From Sporosarcina limicola (GTDB lineage: Bacteria; Bacillota; Bacilli; Bacillales_A; Planococcaceae): a stretch of 64,000 bases of DNA. Below the pieces are notes generated by a model, which was not told the DNA's origin, ran no database searches, and was given only the letters and a program-made list of their open reading frames with translations. The position numbers and the translations under genes were made by a program. Below, piece after piece: positions 19,821 through 27,401 of this stretch. Within the stretch, counting starts at the first letter, position 1. The number at the start of each line of letters is the position of its first letter. Where the stretch lies: NCBI RefSeq assembly GCF_014873855.1, contig NZ_JADBEL010000007.1, positions 66,219 to 130,218 of the forward strand, read 5' to 3'.

Positions 19821-20029
19821 GAAAAGCGCAAATGTTCCTAGGCTAGGTGTTGGAGTCTAGACATGAAATACGACCCTCCGCATGAATCGCGGGGGTTTTT
19901 TCTATTCACAGCTCCAGGCGCCAGTCGCTCGGGTTATAAGAGGAATCGGCTACGTGGCAAAGTGCGCCGCTTCGCCGATTCAACTTATGCCGGTCGCGTC
20001 TAGATGGCGCCTTGCGCTTTTCTTTATTC
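19821..20029. repeat. Family A palindromic repeat between apt and relA
   Basis: Short arms gaaaagcgcaa (19822) and ttgcgcttttc (20012-20024) bracket the element. Inside are cagctccaggcgccagtcgctcg, gggttataag and cttatgccggtcgcgtctag (described in pieces), matching the copies at 55979-56408. The apt terminator is nested in its left part. Confidence 0.75.
19874..19902 (+). terminator. Terminator of recJ-apt
   Basis: Arms ccctccgc and gcggggg around atgaatc, then a T run. Confidence 0.8.
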
Positions 20030-20036
20030 TCAGCTC

Positions 20037-20066
20037 TTTACAAGTGGGCATCTTTATACATACAAT
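20037..20066 (+). promoter_or_regulatory. Candidate relA promoter
   Basis: tttaca (20037-20042) and tacaat (20061-20066) lie 18 bases apart, 49 bases before the relA start and just after the family A repeat. Confidence 0.5.
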
Positions 20067-20114
20067 AGAGGAATACTATCTTTTTTTGCGGAAAAGGTCG
20101 GAAGGGGTAAAAAA

Positions 20115-22313
20115 ATGGCGAAAAATCGTGACATGACGGCGGAAGACATATTCTCACTTGTTGCTTCTTATATGAACGAAGAACACGTTACGTTCGTCAA
20201 ACAAGCATATGAGGCTGCGAAGTTAGCCCATGAGGGACAATTTAGGAGTTCAGGTGAGGCGTACATCCTTCATCCGGTTCAAGTTGCGGGGATTCTAGCC
20301 GAGTTGCAAATGGATCCTTCGACAGTCGCTGCCGGATTCCTCCATGACGTTGTAGAAGATACGGATGTCAGCAGGGAAGACATCATTCGTGATTTTGGTG
20401 ATGAAGTTGCGATGCTTGTCGATGGCGTGACAAAACTCGAAAAACTAAAATATAAATCTAAAGAAGAAAAGCAGGCGGAAAACCATCGCAAGATGTTCAT
20501 TGCCATGGCGCAGGATATTCGCGTTATTCTTATTAAATTGGCGGATCGCCTTCATAATATGCGTACACTCAAACATGTACCTGAAGAAAAACAGCGCCGA
20601 GTTGCGGCTGAAACATTGGAAATTTTTGCTCCGCTTGCCCATCGGCTTGGAATTTCAGCCATCAAATGGGAACTAGAAGATACTGCATTGCGTTATTTGA
20701 ATCCTCAACAATATTATCGAATCGTCAATCTGATGAAACGGAAACGAGTCGAACGTGAGAAATATTTGGAAAATGTCATGGAACAGATTAAGACAGAAAT
20801 TGGCGAGATGGAAATTGACGCTGATCTTTCGGGTCGTCCAAAACATCTTTACTCCATCTACCAGAAGATGGTCATTCAAAAGAAAGAATTCAACGAAATT
20901 TACGATTTGCTCGCTGTGCGAATTATCATACCGAGTATCAAAGATTGCTATGCGGTTCTAGGAATCATTCATACGCTTTGGAAACCGATGCCGGGTAGGT
21001 TCAAGGATTATATTGCAATGCCTAAACAGAATCTATATCAATCTTTGCATACGACTGTTGTAGGCCCAGCAGGCGATCCACTCGAAGTACAGATTCGAAC
21101 TGAGGAGATGCATAAGATTGCCGAGTTCGGAGTTGCTGCGCACTGGGCATATAAAGAAGGAAAGACATTAACTGCTAATCCAAGCGATATCGATTCAAAA
21201 TTGAACTGGTTCAGGGAAATACTGGAAATTCAAAATGAATCATCGAATGCTGAAGAATTCATGGAATCTTTGAAATTCGACCTATTCTCGGACATGGTGT
21301 ACGTGTTCACACCAGATGGAGATGTCATGGAATTACCAGCGGGATCAGTCCCAATCGATTTCGCTTATCGTGTTCATTCTGAAGTCGGCAACCGAACAAT
21401 TGGTGCAAAAGTGAACGGTAAAATGGTCCCGCTTGACGCCGAATTATTTACGGGTGATATCATCGAAATTCTAACATCGAAACAATCATTCGGACCCAGC
21501 CGTGATTGGTTGAAAATCGCGAACACATCGCAAGCGAAAAATAAAATTCGTCAACATTTCAAGAAACAGCTCCGGGATGAAAATATCCTAAAAGGCCGTG
21601 AAATGATTGAAAAAGAAGTGAAGGCACAGGAATACGATATGAAAGATGTGCTGACACAAGAAAACATTAAACGTACGATTGAAAAATTTAGTTTTACATC
21701 TGAAGAAGACATGTATGCGGCTGTTGGATTCAATGGCATCACAGCGCAGCAGGTTGTGAACCGGTTAGCGGAAAAAATGCGGAAAGAACGTGAGCAGCAA
21801 GATACGATTGATAAAATCGTATCGGATATGAAGTCTGCGCAACCAGAAAAAATGACCGAATCCGGTGTCATTGTCAAAGGAATTGATAATCTACTAATTA
21901 GGTTATCGAAATGCTGTAATCCTGTTCCAGGTGATGAGATTGACGGGTTCATCACAAAAGGTCGGGGTGTTTCTGTCCATCGTTCGGACTGTCCTAATAT
22001 TTTAACAGATGATAATGATAACGACAGAATTATTGATGTGGAATGGGCTACGGGATCATCGAATACGAAGAAGGAATTTAAGGTGGATATTGAAATCTCC
22101 GCTTTTGATCGAGATGGTCTGCTGAATGAAGTAATGATGGTCGTTGCCGATATCAAGACGCCGATTATTGCAGTGAGCGGCAAAGCGGATCGCGACAAAA
22201 TTGCACGTATCCATATGACGATTAAAATTACGGATATTGCTCATTTGCATAAGGTCGTGGATCGGATCAAACAAATCCGAGATATCTATTCCGTGCAACG
22301 AGTCATCAATTGA
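20115..22313 (+). CDS. relA: Bifunctional (p)ppGpp synthetase/hydrolase Rel
   Basis: A 732-residue long RSH enzyme of the stringent response. Hydrolase domain with LHDVVEDTDVSREDI (about residues 77-91), synthetase domain with YDLLAVRIIIPSIKDCY and HTTVVGPAG, TGS domain (VYVFTPDGDVMELPAGSVPI), a Zn-finger-like CCNPVPGDEI with SDCPN, and a C-terminal ACT/RRM domain. Both active sites look intact. Start at ATG 20115 behind gaaggggt; the frame is open upstream through the repeat but is not coding there. dtd follows 16 bases later. Confidence 0.97.
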   Translation: MAKNRDMTAEDIFSLVASYMNEEHVTFVKQAYEAAKLAHEGQFRSSGEAYILHPVQVAGILAELQMDPSTVAAGFLHDVVEDTDVSREDIIRDFGDEVAMLVDGVTKLEKLKYKSKEEKQAENHRKMFIAMAQDIRVILIKLADRLHNMRTLKHVPEEKQRRVAAETLEIFAPLAHRLGISAIKWELEDTALRYLNPQQYYRIVNLMKRKRVEREKYLENVMEQIKTEIGEMEIDADLSGRPKHLYSIYQKMVIQKKEFNEIYDLLAVRIIIPSIKDCYAVLGIIHTLWKPMPGRFKDYIAMPKQNLYQSLHTTVVGPAGDPLEVQIRTEEMHKIAEFGVAAHWAYKEGKTLTANPSDIDSKLNWFREILEIQNESSNAEEFMESLKFDLFSDMVYVFTPDGDVMELPAGSVPIDFAYRVHSEVGNRTIGAKVNGKMVPLDAELFTGDIIEILTSKQSFGPSRDWLKIANTSQAKNKIRQHFKKQLRDENILKGREMIEKEVKAQEYDMKDVLTQENIKRTIEKFSFTSEEDMYAAVGFNGITAQQVVNRLAEKMRKEREQQDTIDKIVSDMKSAQPEKMTESGVIVKGIDNLLIRLSKCCNPVPGDEIDGFITKGRGVSVHRSDCPNILTDDNDNDRIIDVEWATGSSNTKKEFKVDIEISAFDRDGLLNEVMMVVADIKTPIIAVSGKADRDKIARIHMTIKITDIAHLHKVVDRIKQIRDIYSVQRVIN

Positions 22314-22329
22314 CGGGGAGGTGTAATGG

Positions 22330-22770
22330 GTGAGGGTTGTCTTACAAAGGTCGGGTCCGGCATCCGTTCGCGTCGACGGAGAAGTGACAGGGTCAATCGA
22401 TAAAGGGTACGTGCTGCTTGTTGGTATCACTCATTCTGATACGGAAGAGGATGCGGCCTATATTGCAAAGAAAATCGCCGGTCTCCGTTTATGGGAAGAT
22501 TCAGAAGGCAAGATGAACCGTTCGATTCTTGAAGTAGACGGAGCTATTCTGTCGGTCTCTCAGTTTACATTGTACGGTGATGTGAAAAAGGGAAGGCGGC
22601 CAAGTTTCATCGATGCGGCCAGGCCCGAACAGGCAAAACCGCTTTGGGAGACCTTCAATCGTCGACTAGAAGAAGAAGGGTTACATGTGCAAACAGGTAT
22701 TTTTGGCGCAATGATGGCTGTCGAACTCGTCAACGATGGCCCAGTGACGATTTGTATAGACTCAAATTAG
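22330..22770 (+). CDS. dtd: D-aminoacyl-tRNA deacylase
   Basis: A 146-residue DTD1 that removes D-amino acids from tRNA. Starts [19 protein letters not shown]; the cross-subunit Gly-cisPro motif is seen as NDGPVTI near the end and [17 protein letters not shown] holds the SQFTL motif. Start is GTG 22330 behind ggggaggtg. Co-transcribed with relA, as in B. subtilis. The syntenic next gene (yrvJ) is displaced by the 4.6-kb island that follows. Confidence 0.95.
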   Translation: MRVVLQRSGPASVRVDGEVTGSIDKGYVLLVGITHSDTEEDAAYIAKKIAGLRLWEDSEGKMNRSILEVDGAILSVSQFTLYGDVKKGRRPSFIDAARPEQAKPLWETFNRRLEEEGLHVQTGIFGAMMAVELVNDGPVTICIDSN

Positions 22771-22865
22771 AAAAAGGATTTTTCCTACTCTGTAAGATTA
22801 AAGACAAGTAATTGTACATGATGTTTTATTACATCATAGCTTGTTTATAATGTTACACACAATAT

Positions 22866-22917
22866 TAAAATTGCACATTACTAAAAGTGAATTTTAGTGG
22901 TGTGCATTTTAATTTCG
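22866..22917 (+). terminator. Terminator of relA-dtd
   Basis: Arms ttgcacattactaaaa and ttttagtggtgtgcaa-like around gtga, flanked by A- and T-rich ends. Confidence 0.75.
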
Positions 22918-22919
22918 GC

Positions 22920-23345
22920 TAACTTTTTCACCTAGATTTATTAAAAGGCTAAACATTTTACAATTACGAAGAAAAACATCAAGGTGGAACGAATGTTCTT
23001 TTCGAGGGGGTAATAATTGTATTGAAATGTGTATTGTCCGAAACATGTTAAAAGTAAATATCAGCTATTAATATTTAAAGATAACCAGCCCTTTCTACCT
23101 TTGATAGATTATTACTAAGGTTGTTTAGGGAGAATTGATAAGAGTTCTGCAACATCTTATTTAAAGTACTTACTACCATTAATCGTTTTTTATTGACATA
23201 ACCATCGCCAAAAAGAGGTATATGCAGCTTTCGAAAGAGGAATTGGTGAATAGATTAATAGCGGTTGAAAAATACGTTGCGGAAAATCAAGAGCGATGGT
23301 AACTAATCAATTTAAGCAGTTCAAATAGATAATTAATGAGATACA
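22920..23345 (+). other. Decayed coding remnants at the left edge of the accessory island
   Basis: No intact gene. Short sensible frames follow each other with breaks: KSKYQLLIFKDNQPFLPLID (about 23045-23115), KSSATSYLKYLLPLIVFY (about 23140-23195), RQKEVYAAFERGIGE (about 23210-23255). Their order and flavour recall a broken integrase or transposon protein, but I cannot name a family. In the same stretch a 26-codon frame with its own ATG (23222-23302, MQLSKEELVNRLIAVEKYV...) is preceded by aagaggt. Confidence 0.3.
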
Positions 23346-23386
23346 AAAATAGCCTTGTTAAGTTACTTTTAACAAGGCTATTTTAA
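23346..23386. terminator. Bidirectional terminator behind pepF
   Basis: aaaatagccttgtta and taacaaggctatttt pair around agttactttt; T runs on both strands. Confidence 0.9.
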
Positions 23387-23429
23387 CTATCTTGTTCAAC
23401 TATCGCACCGCTAGTTTAAGTACAATATT

Positions 23430-25175
23430 TCACGAAATTTGGTTATACTGCTCTATATCTTGAATTAACCTTTGTACTGATTGTTGCCAAAACTCCGGCT
23501 GTGAAAGATCTAAATGGAAATGTTTTTTAATTAGTTGTTCAAGTGGCAGCATTCCAGTTTCGCTTAGGAACCCTTTAAACTTTTGGTTAAATGATTCATC
23601 TGTTTTAGCAAGTTTTAAAAGTCCAATACTTAACAAGAAGCCAAAAGAGTATGGATAATTATAAAAGGGAGTATTCGCTTGATAGAACTGCCCATATTTA
23701 ATCCATACAAAAGGCTCATATTCACTTAAACTGCTTCCATATGCTTTTTCCTGAAATTGTAACGAAAGTTCTTCCATCTTTTTTGCATCTAATTGCCCAT
23801 TTTTTCTAAACTCATAAAACCTTTTTTCAAATAAGAAGGCTCCTCTAATAGACATCAAGTAATTTAGGGAACGCTCAATCTTCGAACCAAGAATTGCTTT
23901 TTTAATAGTCACATCATTTGTGTTTTGAATTACATAATCAATAAATGCAGTTTCAAAAAAGATTGAAGAGGTTTCCGCCATTGTCATTTCAAATGTATCT
24001 TCTGAGAACCAAAGGGATGGAACATATTTCATTTGTTGAAAATGCCAAGCATGACCTAATTCATGTGCAAGTCTTCTAGCACTGTCTATGCTATTGTCAT
24101 AATTTAATGAAATTCGTGATTCACCTTCTGGAGTAAATGGAGCACAAAACCCACCTGAAGATTTTGTTTTACGTTGTTCTGCATCTACCCATCCCTTTGT
24201 AATTACTCCTTTTACAAATTCACACATACTGCTGTCAATATTTACAAGAGACTTTGTTATTCCATCAATCGCTTGTGAGAAAGTAATCTGGGGAGAAACT
24301 TCTTGAGATGAAGTCATCAACTCATGCCAAGAAATATTCTTTTTCCCTACTTCTTCTGCTTTAATTCTTAAATAGCCGGAAAGGTCATGTATATTGGAAT
24401 CTACTGCATCCCACATAGCATTAAGTGATGGTTTGGATATGCCATTCAATTGTAGTGATTCTTCAAGGTAATCTACTTTTCTTATCTTGTTTTCATTAAG
24501 TCTTAGTCCAACCATTTGATTGTAAATAGAAGCGAAAATATTCGCTTCTGTTTCAAGGGTTTTGTTTAGTTCTCTAAATACACGGTGCCTTTTAGATTGT
24601 TCTGGATGAGAAAAGGATAAATTGTTAGCTTCAGCAAAGGAAATTTCATTTCCTTCATGATCAAGATTGACTTTCAAGTTGTTACGAACTTGTCCATAAA
24701 GGTCTTCAAGACCACTTAATGTTTCACGAGCAAAATTTGATATAATAGTTTCTTCTCTACTTGTTATTTCTACATTCTTTAGTAACTCCGCTATCCAACT
24801 ATTTTGATTAATCTTGTTAGACCAAACTGTAAATTGATTTTCACTCATATTACTTAGGTTTTCTTGCAGATTTGATATTATAAAGCGAACTTGGGATTTT
24901 AAAGCTGATATGGTTCCATTTAATGATGTTAGGAGGGAAGGGTCAATATTTTCTATGGTTAAGCAGTAATAAAAAGATTCTGCTGATTCAATCTTATTAA
25001 TTGCTTGCGAAATAATGATCAATTCGCCGTCATTCAAGGTATTTGTTTTTGAATACTCCTCGACTTTTATCAATTTTTCTTTTATACTACCCAAATAATT
25101 TTTATACTTTTCCATGTCAAGACCACATAGAAGATTACTCAAATCCCAACGAATTGATGTATTGAATGTTTCCAT
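23430..25175 (-). CDS. M3-family oligoendopeptidase (PepF-like)
   Basis: A 581-residue zinc metallopeptidase of family M3B. The zinc site RRLAHELGHAWHFQQM (HEXXH near residue 370) and the downstream glutamate stretch TMAETSSIFFETAF are seen; the N-terminal half is the usual helical shell. Such enzymes cut short peptides in the cytoplasm. It is AT-richer than the core genes and stands in the island between dtd and yrvJ, so it was probably gained. Start ATG with aggaggag upstream. The gene order around it gives no pathway. Confidence 0.9.
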   Translation of the reverse strand: METFNTSIRWDLSNLLCGLDMEKYKNYLGSIKEKLIKVEEYSKTNTLNDGELIIISQAINKIESAESFYYCLTIENIDPSLLTSLNGTISALKSQVRFIISNLQENLSNMSENQFTVWSNKINQNSWIAELLKNVEITSREETIISNFARETLSGLEDLYGQVRNNLKVNLDHEGNEISFAEANNLSFSHPEQSKRHRVFRELNKTLETEANIFASIYNQMVGLRLNENKIRKVDYLEESLQLNGISKPSLNAMWDAVDSNIHDLSGYLRIKAEEVGKKNISWHELMTSSQEVSPQITFSQAIDGITKSLVNIDSSMCEFVKGVITKGWVDAEQRKTKSSGGFCAPFTPEGESRISLNYDNSIDSARRLAHELGHAWHFQQMKYVPSLWFSEDTFEMTMAETSSIFFETAFIDYVIQNTNDVTIKKAILGSKIERSLNYLMSIRGAFLFEKRFYEFRKNGQLDAKKMEELSLQFQEKAYGSSLSEYEPFVWIKYGQFYQANTPFYNYPYSFGFLLSIGLLKLAKTDESFNQKFKGFLSETGMLPLEQLIKKHFHLDLSQPEFWQQSVQRLIQDIEQYNQIS

Positions 25176-25292
25176 ACACTTCTCCTCCTGTTATTGATTA
25201 TACGAAATCTCCATCTGTTTCTTTTTCTTCAATTGGTCTAAAGATACCAGCCACAAATTACCGAATCCCCCAGCAAAAATAAGTAGTGCATA

Positions 25293-25435
25293 TTATCGTA
25301 CTTCATCGTTTGGATGGGCAAAATATTGATAATAGTTATCGTAATAATCTTTGTTCCAATCAAAGGCTAGATCTAAATCAAATTCGATTTCTTTTAAAAT
25401 ACGCTTCGCTTTATCAACTAACGTCAATTGAATAA
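25293..25435 (-). pseudogene. Truncated protein tail fused to the intron relic
   Basis: About 47 codons reading LVDKAKRILKEIEFDLDLAF and then a stretch rich in Asp, Tyr and Asn, ending HPNDEVR. There is no start of its own: the open frame continues upstream only through the group II intron remnant, whose translation (MPSMSIIYRVQVP) is meaningless. I do not recognise the family; it looks like the 3' end of a lost gene. Confidence 0.45.
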
Positions 25436-25480
25436 AGCTCGGGACTTGCACCCTATAGATTATGCTCATGCTGGGCACAC
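25436..25480 (-). mobile_element. 5' relic of a group IIC intron
   Basis: On the minus strand this reads gtgtgcccagcatgagcat, then aatctatagggtgcaagtcc and cgagct. That is the conserved 5' end (domain I start) of bacterial group II introns of class C as I remember it from Bacillus and Oceanobacillus elements. It lies directly behind the T run of the terminator at 25483-25517, the site class C introns prefer. Everything after about 45 bases is lost, including the reverse transcriptase. Confidence 0.75.
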
Positions 25481-25482
25481 TA

Positions 25483-25517
25483 AAAAAATGAGCGGAAATT
25501 AAATCCCAATCATTTTT
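25483..25517 (-). terminator. Terminator of the HTH/F1-beta-like gene
   Basis: On the minus strand aaaatga...ggga pairs with tcc...tcatttt and is followed by a T run, five bases after the gene's stop codon. The intron relic begins at its end. Confidence 0.7.
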
Positions 25518-25521
25518 ACCT

Positions 25522-26565
25522 TTATAACACTAAATTTCCTCTATATCTCAACTCTTCGACTGATAAATGATTTGCTTTGCCGTCTAAAATATGTTCCACA
25601 TCTTGTAGCGTTTGTGACATTGAAACAGCTTTACCTTGTTGTCCTGTATAAGCTTCTGCAACGAATAACGGTTGTGTGAAATACGCCTCTAGTCGCTCAC
25701 CGAGGTTATATGTTTCTAACTCCGCTGCTGGAATTTTCTCAATCCCATGCACAGCTACTACTGAACGTAACTCACGATATCGGCGAAGTAATTTTTGTGC
25801 ACGTTGTCTCAAATTAAAGTGACGTTGGTCCAAGTCTATCCCTTCCAAAATAGAAGAAGCTGAATAAATTGGATGTATAGCTGGGTATTGATGTCGTGTC
25901 GCCAAGTCTGCATCTAATTGCCACAATGTTTCAAGTGGACCATATGGCATCTCTTCATCCACAGCTTCACCAGAGAGATCAACAAGAATTGTTGTGATGT
26001 TTTGAACTCGTTCTGCCACTAATCGTTCTTGCAAATCTAATAGTTCACTAGACACATTAAAACTCTTGTCTGAAATAAAAATTACATCTCCGTTTTGTGA
26101 AGTTAACTTTGAAAATGTCTCGTCGATTGTCGCCGTCACTATATCAGCCAATTCAGTCGTACCTTCAAGCTCCGGATGATTCGTTGTTGGGAGTAAAAAG
26201 ATAGTTGTGTAATCACTCTCTTTAAAACGGTGCATTAATTCAGCTAAAATAACAACTTGCCCCATGCCTGGACGGGCCACTAATCCAGTAGTTCCTCCTT
26301 TTACAAGTGGTGCAAAGAAATCCAATGTTTTAATTTTCGTCTCAATCATATTCAATTTCTCCCCTCGAATTATCAAGTCATCTACTGAACAGTTAGCAAG
26401 TGTTGCGAGACCGACTAAAGTGCGGACTTCTGCTTTTCCTAAATCGATTTTACCTGTGCATAAATTTGACACCGTAGCCGGTCGAATTCCAATTGATTTT
26501 GCTGCGGATGTCAAATTCGGCACTTTTCTTCTCAATAAAGCGACGTTTAATCGAATATCATCCAT
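25522..26565 (-). CDS. XRE-type HTH fused to a degenerate F1-ATPase beta-subunit domain
   Basis: A 347-residue two-part protein. Residues about 5-65 look like a Cro/cI helix-turn-helix (LTSAAKSIGIRPATVSNLCT). From about 70 on the sequence follows AtpD without its N-terminal barrel: IKTLDFFAPLVKGGTTGL (AtpD IKVVDLLAPY-KGGKIGL), LQERL (178-182), YPAIHP (227-232), RYRELRSVVAVHG (262-274), QPLFVAEAYTG (298-308). The P-loop GGAGVGKT is replaced by ARPGMGQV (97-104), the Walker B Asp by VIFISD, the catalytic GER motif is missing, and DELSEED is IEKIPAAE. It is therefore unlikely to hydrolyse ATP as F1 does or to drive a rotor; it may still bind nucleotide or form a ring. DNA binding and autoregulation are inferred from the HTH and the phased operators upstream. 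Ribosome site gaggagg. Confidence 0.85.
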   Translation of the reverse strand: MDDIRLNVALLRRKVPNLTSAAKSIGIRPATVSNLCTGKIDLGKAEVRTLVGLATLANCSVDDLIIRGEKLNMIETKIKTLDFFAPLVKGGTTGLVARPGMGQVVILAELMHRFKESDYTTIFLLPTTNHPELEGTTELADIVTATIDETFSKLTSQNGDVIFISDKSFNVSSELLDLQERLVAERVQNITTILVDLSGEAVDEEMPYGPLETLWQLDADLATRHQYPAIHPIYSASSILEGIDLDQRHFNLRQRAQKLLRRYRELRSVVAVHGIEKIPAAELETYNLGERLEAYFTQPLFVAEAYTGQQGKAVSMSQTLQDVEHILDGKANHLSVEELRYRGNLVL

Positions 26566-26583
26566 TCTAAAATTCCTCCTCTG

Positions 26584-26664
26584 TTACTTTAAACAGTAAT
26601 TTATTTTACTCTTAAACGCAACGTTTATTACTTTAAACCGTAAATTATTTACTTTGAAAAATAA
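26584..26664 (-). promoter_or_regulatory. Four phased 16-bp operator-like sites upstream of the HTH/F1-beta-like gene
   Basis: In the gene's direction the sites are ttactgtttaaagtaa (26599-26584), ttgcgtttaagagtaa (26621-26606), ttacggtttaaagtaa (26643-26628) and a weaker ttatttttcaaagtaa (26664-26649). Starts are 22, 22 and 21 bases apart, about two helical turns, placing all on one DNA face. Each has TTAC/GTAA-like arms. A possible promoter (ttgcgt, 17 bases, tactgt) lies inside the array, so binding would block it. Confidence 0.7.
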
Positions 26665-26665
26665 A

Positions 26666-26690
26666 AAAGACCGTCTATGACGATCTTCTC
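26666..26690 (-). terminator. Terminator of the small lipoprotein gene
   Basis: On the minus strand agatcgtc ata gacggtct is followed by six T. Confidence 0.75.
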
Positions 26691-26726
26691 CTGTTCAACG
26701 CACCCGTTAGCTTAATAATAGTTTAT

Positions 26727-27089
26727 TTATTCACCTGCCATATAGCCAATTACTTCATTGAAATCGGGGTCAACAAGTATTAAAGGTGTACCAACTACAA
26801 CATTCTCTTTGTCTTTAAAAGAAACGGTTAATATCTCTTTTCCTTCATAAGTTTTATCCAACAATTCATAGCTATTATCAGCAATTATTTTCTTCACTTT
26901 TGCACTTTGCCAGCCTTCTTTAGCTGTGTCATTCCAACCTTTTTCTTCGATAAACTCCCAAGCAACTTCTCTAACTTTTTCATAACTATCTGTATCAGTG
27001 ATATTCCCTACATCTTGATTATACGAACAACTAACAACCAACAATATTATAAATGCTGTTATTGCTAAATATAAAAATTTCAACTTCAT
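26727..27089 (-). CDS. Small putative lipoprotein
   Basis: A 120-residue protein with a lipoprotein signal (hydrophobic stretch then LLVVSC, lipobox Cys at about residue 21). The mature part has a short acidic section (YEKVREVAWEFIEEKGWNDT) and a beta-rich tail (TVSFKDKENVVVGTPLILVD). No family recognised; it resembles the many small secreted lipoproteins of Bacillales. I start at ATG 27089, 8 bases after gggtg; the GTG at 27104 is less likely. Same strand as the HTH/F1-beta-like gene, but a terminator separates them. Confidence 0.7.
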   Translation of the reverse strand: MKLKFLYLAITAFIILLVVSCSYNQDVGNITDTDSYEKVREVAWEFIEEKGWNDTAKEGWQSAKVKKIIADNSYELLDKTYEGKEILTVSFKDKENVVVGTPLILVDPDFNEVIGYMAGE

Positions 27090-27255
27090 ATACTTTTCAC
27101 CCACTTTTCTTATTAGTCGTTAATAATTTATTAAAGTTTCAGAAAACCTCGTTTTTCCACTAACCTGCGCCGTTAGTTGAAGAAAGGATAAAAAAATACA
27201 TACACTATACTTTTATTTCATAAATATTTTCAGATTATATCTTTAGTCACAAATA

Positions 27256-27290
27256 AAAGCTGAACTAATACAAAAATTAGTTCAGCTTAA
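27256..27290. terminator. Bidirectional terminator behind yrvJ
   Basis: aagctgaactaat and attagttcagctt are perfect arms around acaaaa, with A/T runs outside. It lies about 110 bases beyond the yrvJ stop; nothing else was seen in 27090-27401. Confidence 0.85.
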
Positions 27291-27401
27291 AAATAGCTTA
27301 TTATAATGTTGCGCGTTGTATAAAGGATACTGATATAGTAAGTACACTACGTTATCTCTTGACTTTTAATAAAAAGTAAGTGGAAGGTCCTTTTTTCATA
27401 C

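Noticed and set aside
25293..25478. A complete 61-residue gene on the minus strand
   Set aside because: The first 15 codons are translation of the group II intron end; the rest has no start of its own, so I list it as a fragment.
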